Part shown: one piece after another, positions 6,667 to 6,810 of the stretch
Layout: every line of letters starts with the position of its first letter
Numbering within the stretch: the stretch's first letter is position 1
Assembly: GCA_025927665.1 (NCBI GenBank)
Contig: JAICKZ010000178.1
Span: forward strand, 1-6,810
Direction: 5' to 3'
Source of the DNA: Steroidobacteraceae bacterium
GTDB lineage: Bacteria; Pseudomonadota; Gammaproteobacteria; Steroidobacterales; Steroidobacteraceae
DNA length: 6,810 nucleotides
Position numbers and translations under genes: made by a program
Notes under the pieces: model-generated
Databases searched by the model: none
What the model saw: the letters and a program-made list of their open reading frames with translations, nothing else
Told to the model about the DNA's origin: nothing

Positions 6667-6701
6667 TCCTCTGGCCATGGGTTAAGTCGTTAACAATTAT
6701 C
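6667..6701 (-). promoter_or_regulatory. Candidate -10, dyad and ribosome binding site before the small secreted gene
   Basis: On the minus strand GATAAT (6701-6696) is a good -10 element, with a weak TTGTGG 18 bp upstream (6725-6720), inside the end of the preceding gene. GTTAA/TTAAC (6681-6685 and 6690-6694, 4-nt spacer) is a 14-bp dyad that would overlap the start of transcription. AGAGGA (6672-6667) is the ribosome binding site. The gene could thus have its own promoter in addition to read-through from upstream. Confidence 0.3.
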
Positions 6702-6708
6702 CAGCCCA

Positions 6709-6810
6709 TCACCATCCACCCACAATAATTTCCCCAACAGTGCAATTGTTATCAGAAAACCACAGAGAAACTTTTGTACCCTGAGCATAGGCTTGCATAA
6801 GCATAGCTTG
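6709..6810 (-). CDS. C-terminal end of a second small secreted-type protein, probable paralogue (partial)
   Basis: An open minus-strand frame enters from the right edge and ends at TGA (6711-6709), giving 33 residues. It reads QAMLMQAYAQGTKVSLWF and then a Cys in DNNC, ending in VGGW. The pattern A-x-L-x-x-A-x-A-x-G-x-x-V followed about nine residues later by Cys matches the end of the downstream 110-residue protein (ATLLTAQATGRSV, then GEC). This suggests two tandem copies of one family. The frame is too short for ordinary gene finders, and the N-terminus, including any signal peptide, is outside the window. The call rests on this resemblance and on the 46-bp spacing to the next gene. Confidence 0.6.
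   Translation of the reverse strand, partial: QAMLMQAYAQGTKVSLWFSDNNCTVGEIIVGGW

Overview
The window looks like chromosomal DNA of a gammaproteobacterium of moderate to low GC. This is inferred from the protein families (RmuC, a YciK-like dehydrogenase, a secreted patatin fused to an Omp85-type barrel), the signal peptides and the dense gene packing. I cannot name the species.

Left part (1-1893, + strand): a tightly packed cluster. It holds the last 102 codons of rmuC, then an NDUFAF6-like squalene/phytoene-synthase-family protein whose ATG overlaps the rmuC stop (ATGA), and 16 bp later a YciK-like short-chain dehydrogenase. The last two carry substitutions at positions that are catalytic in their families.

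Middle part (1934-4165, - strand): a PlpD-like patatin phospholipase with signal peptide, patatin domain, POTRA-like segment and C-terminal outer-membrane beta-barrel. It converges on the dehydrogenase, and a perfect 8-bp hairpin spans its stop codon. It diverges from the next gene over a 139-bp spacer that holds a plausible extended -10 promoter for the patatin gene.

Right part (4305-6233, + strand): a secreted GH2 beta-glucuronidase-like enzyme with two anomalies. An in-frame TAA at 5997-5999 cuts off the last 77 codons, which are otherwise intact and contain the NxK motif that recognises the glucuronate carboxylate. A degenerate palindromic repeat of the VRPEPVEG/FRQAQHE type lies in frame inside the Ig-like domain.

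Right edge (6330-6810, - strand): a small secreted protein with two mature cysteines, and upstream of it the last 33 codons of a second protein whose C-terminus resembles the first, suggesting a tandem pair of paralogues.

I see no RNA genes, CRISPR arrays, insertion sequences or complete new multi-gene system. The points most worth following are the interrupted GH2 gene, its embedded palindrome, the tandem small secreted proteins and the active-site substitutions in the left cluster.
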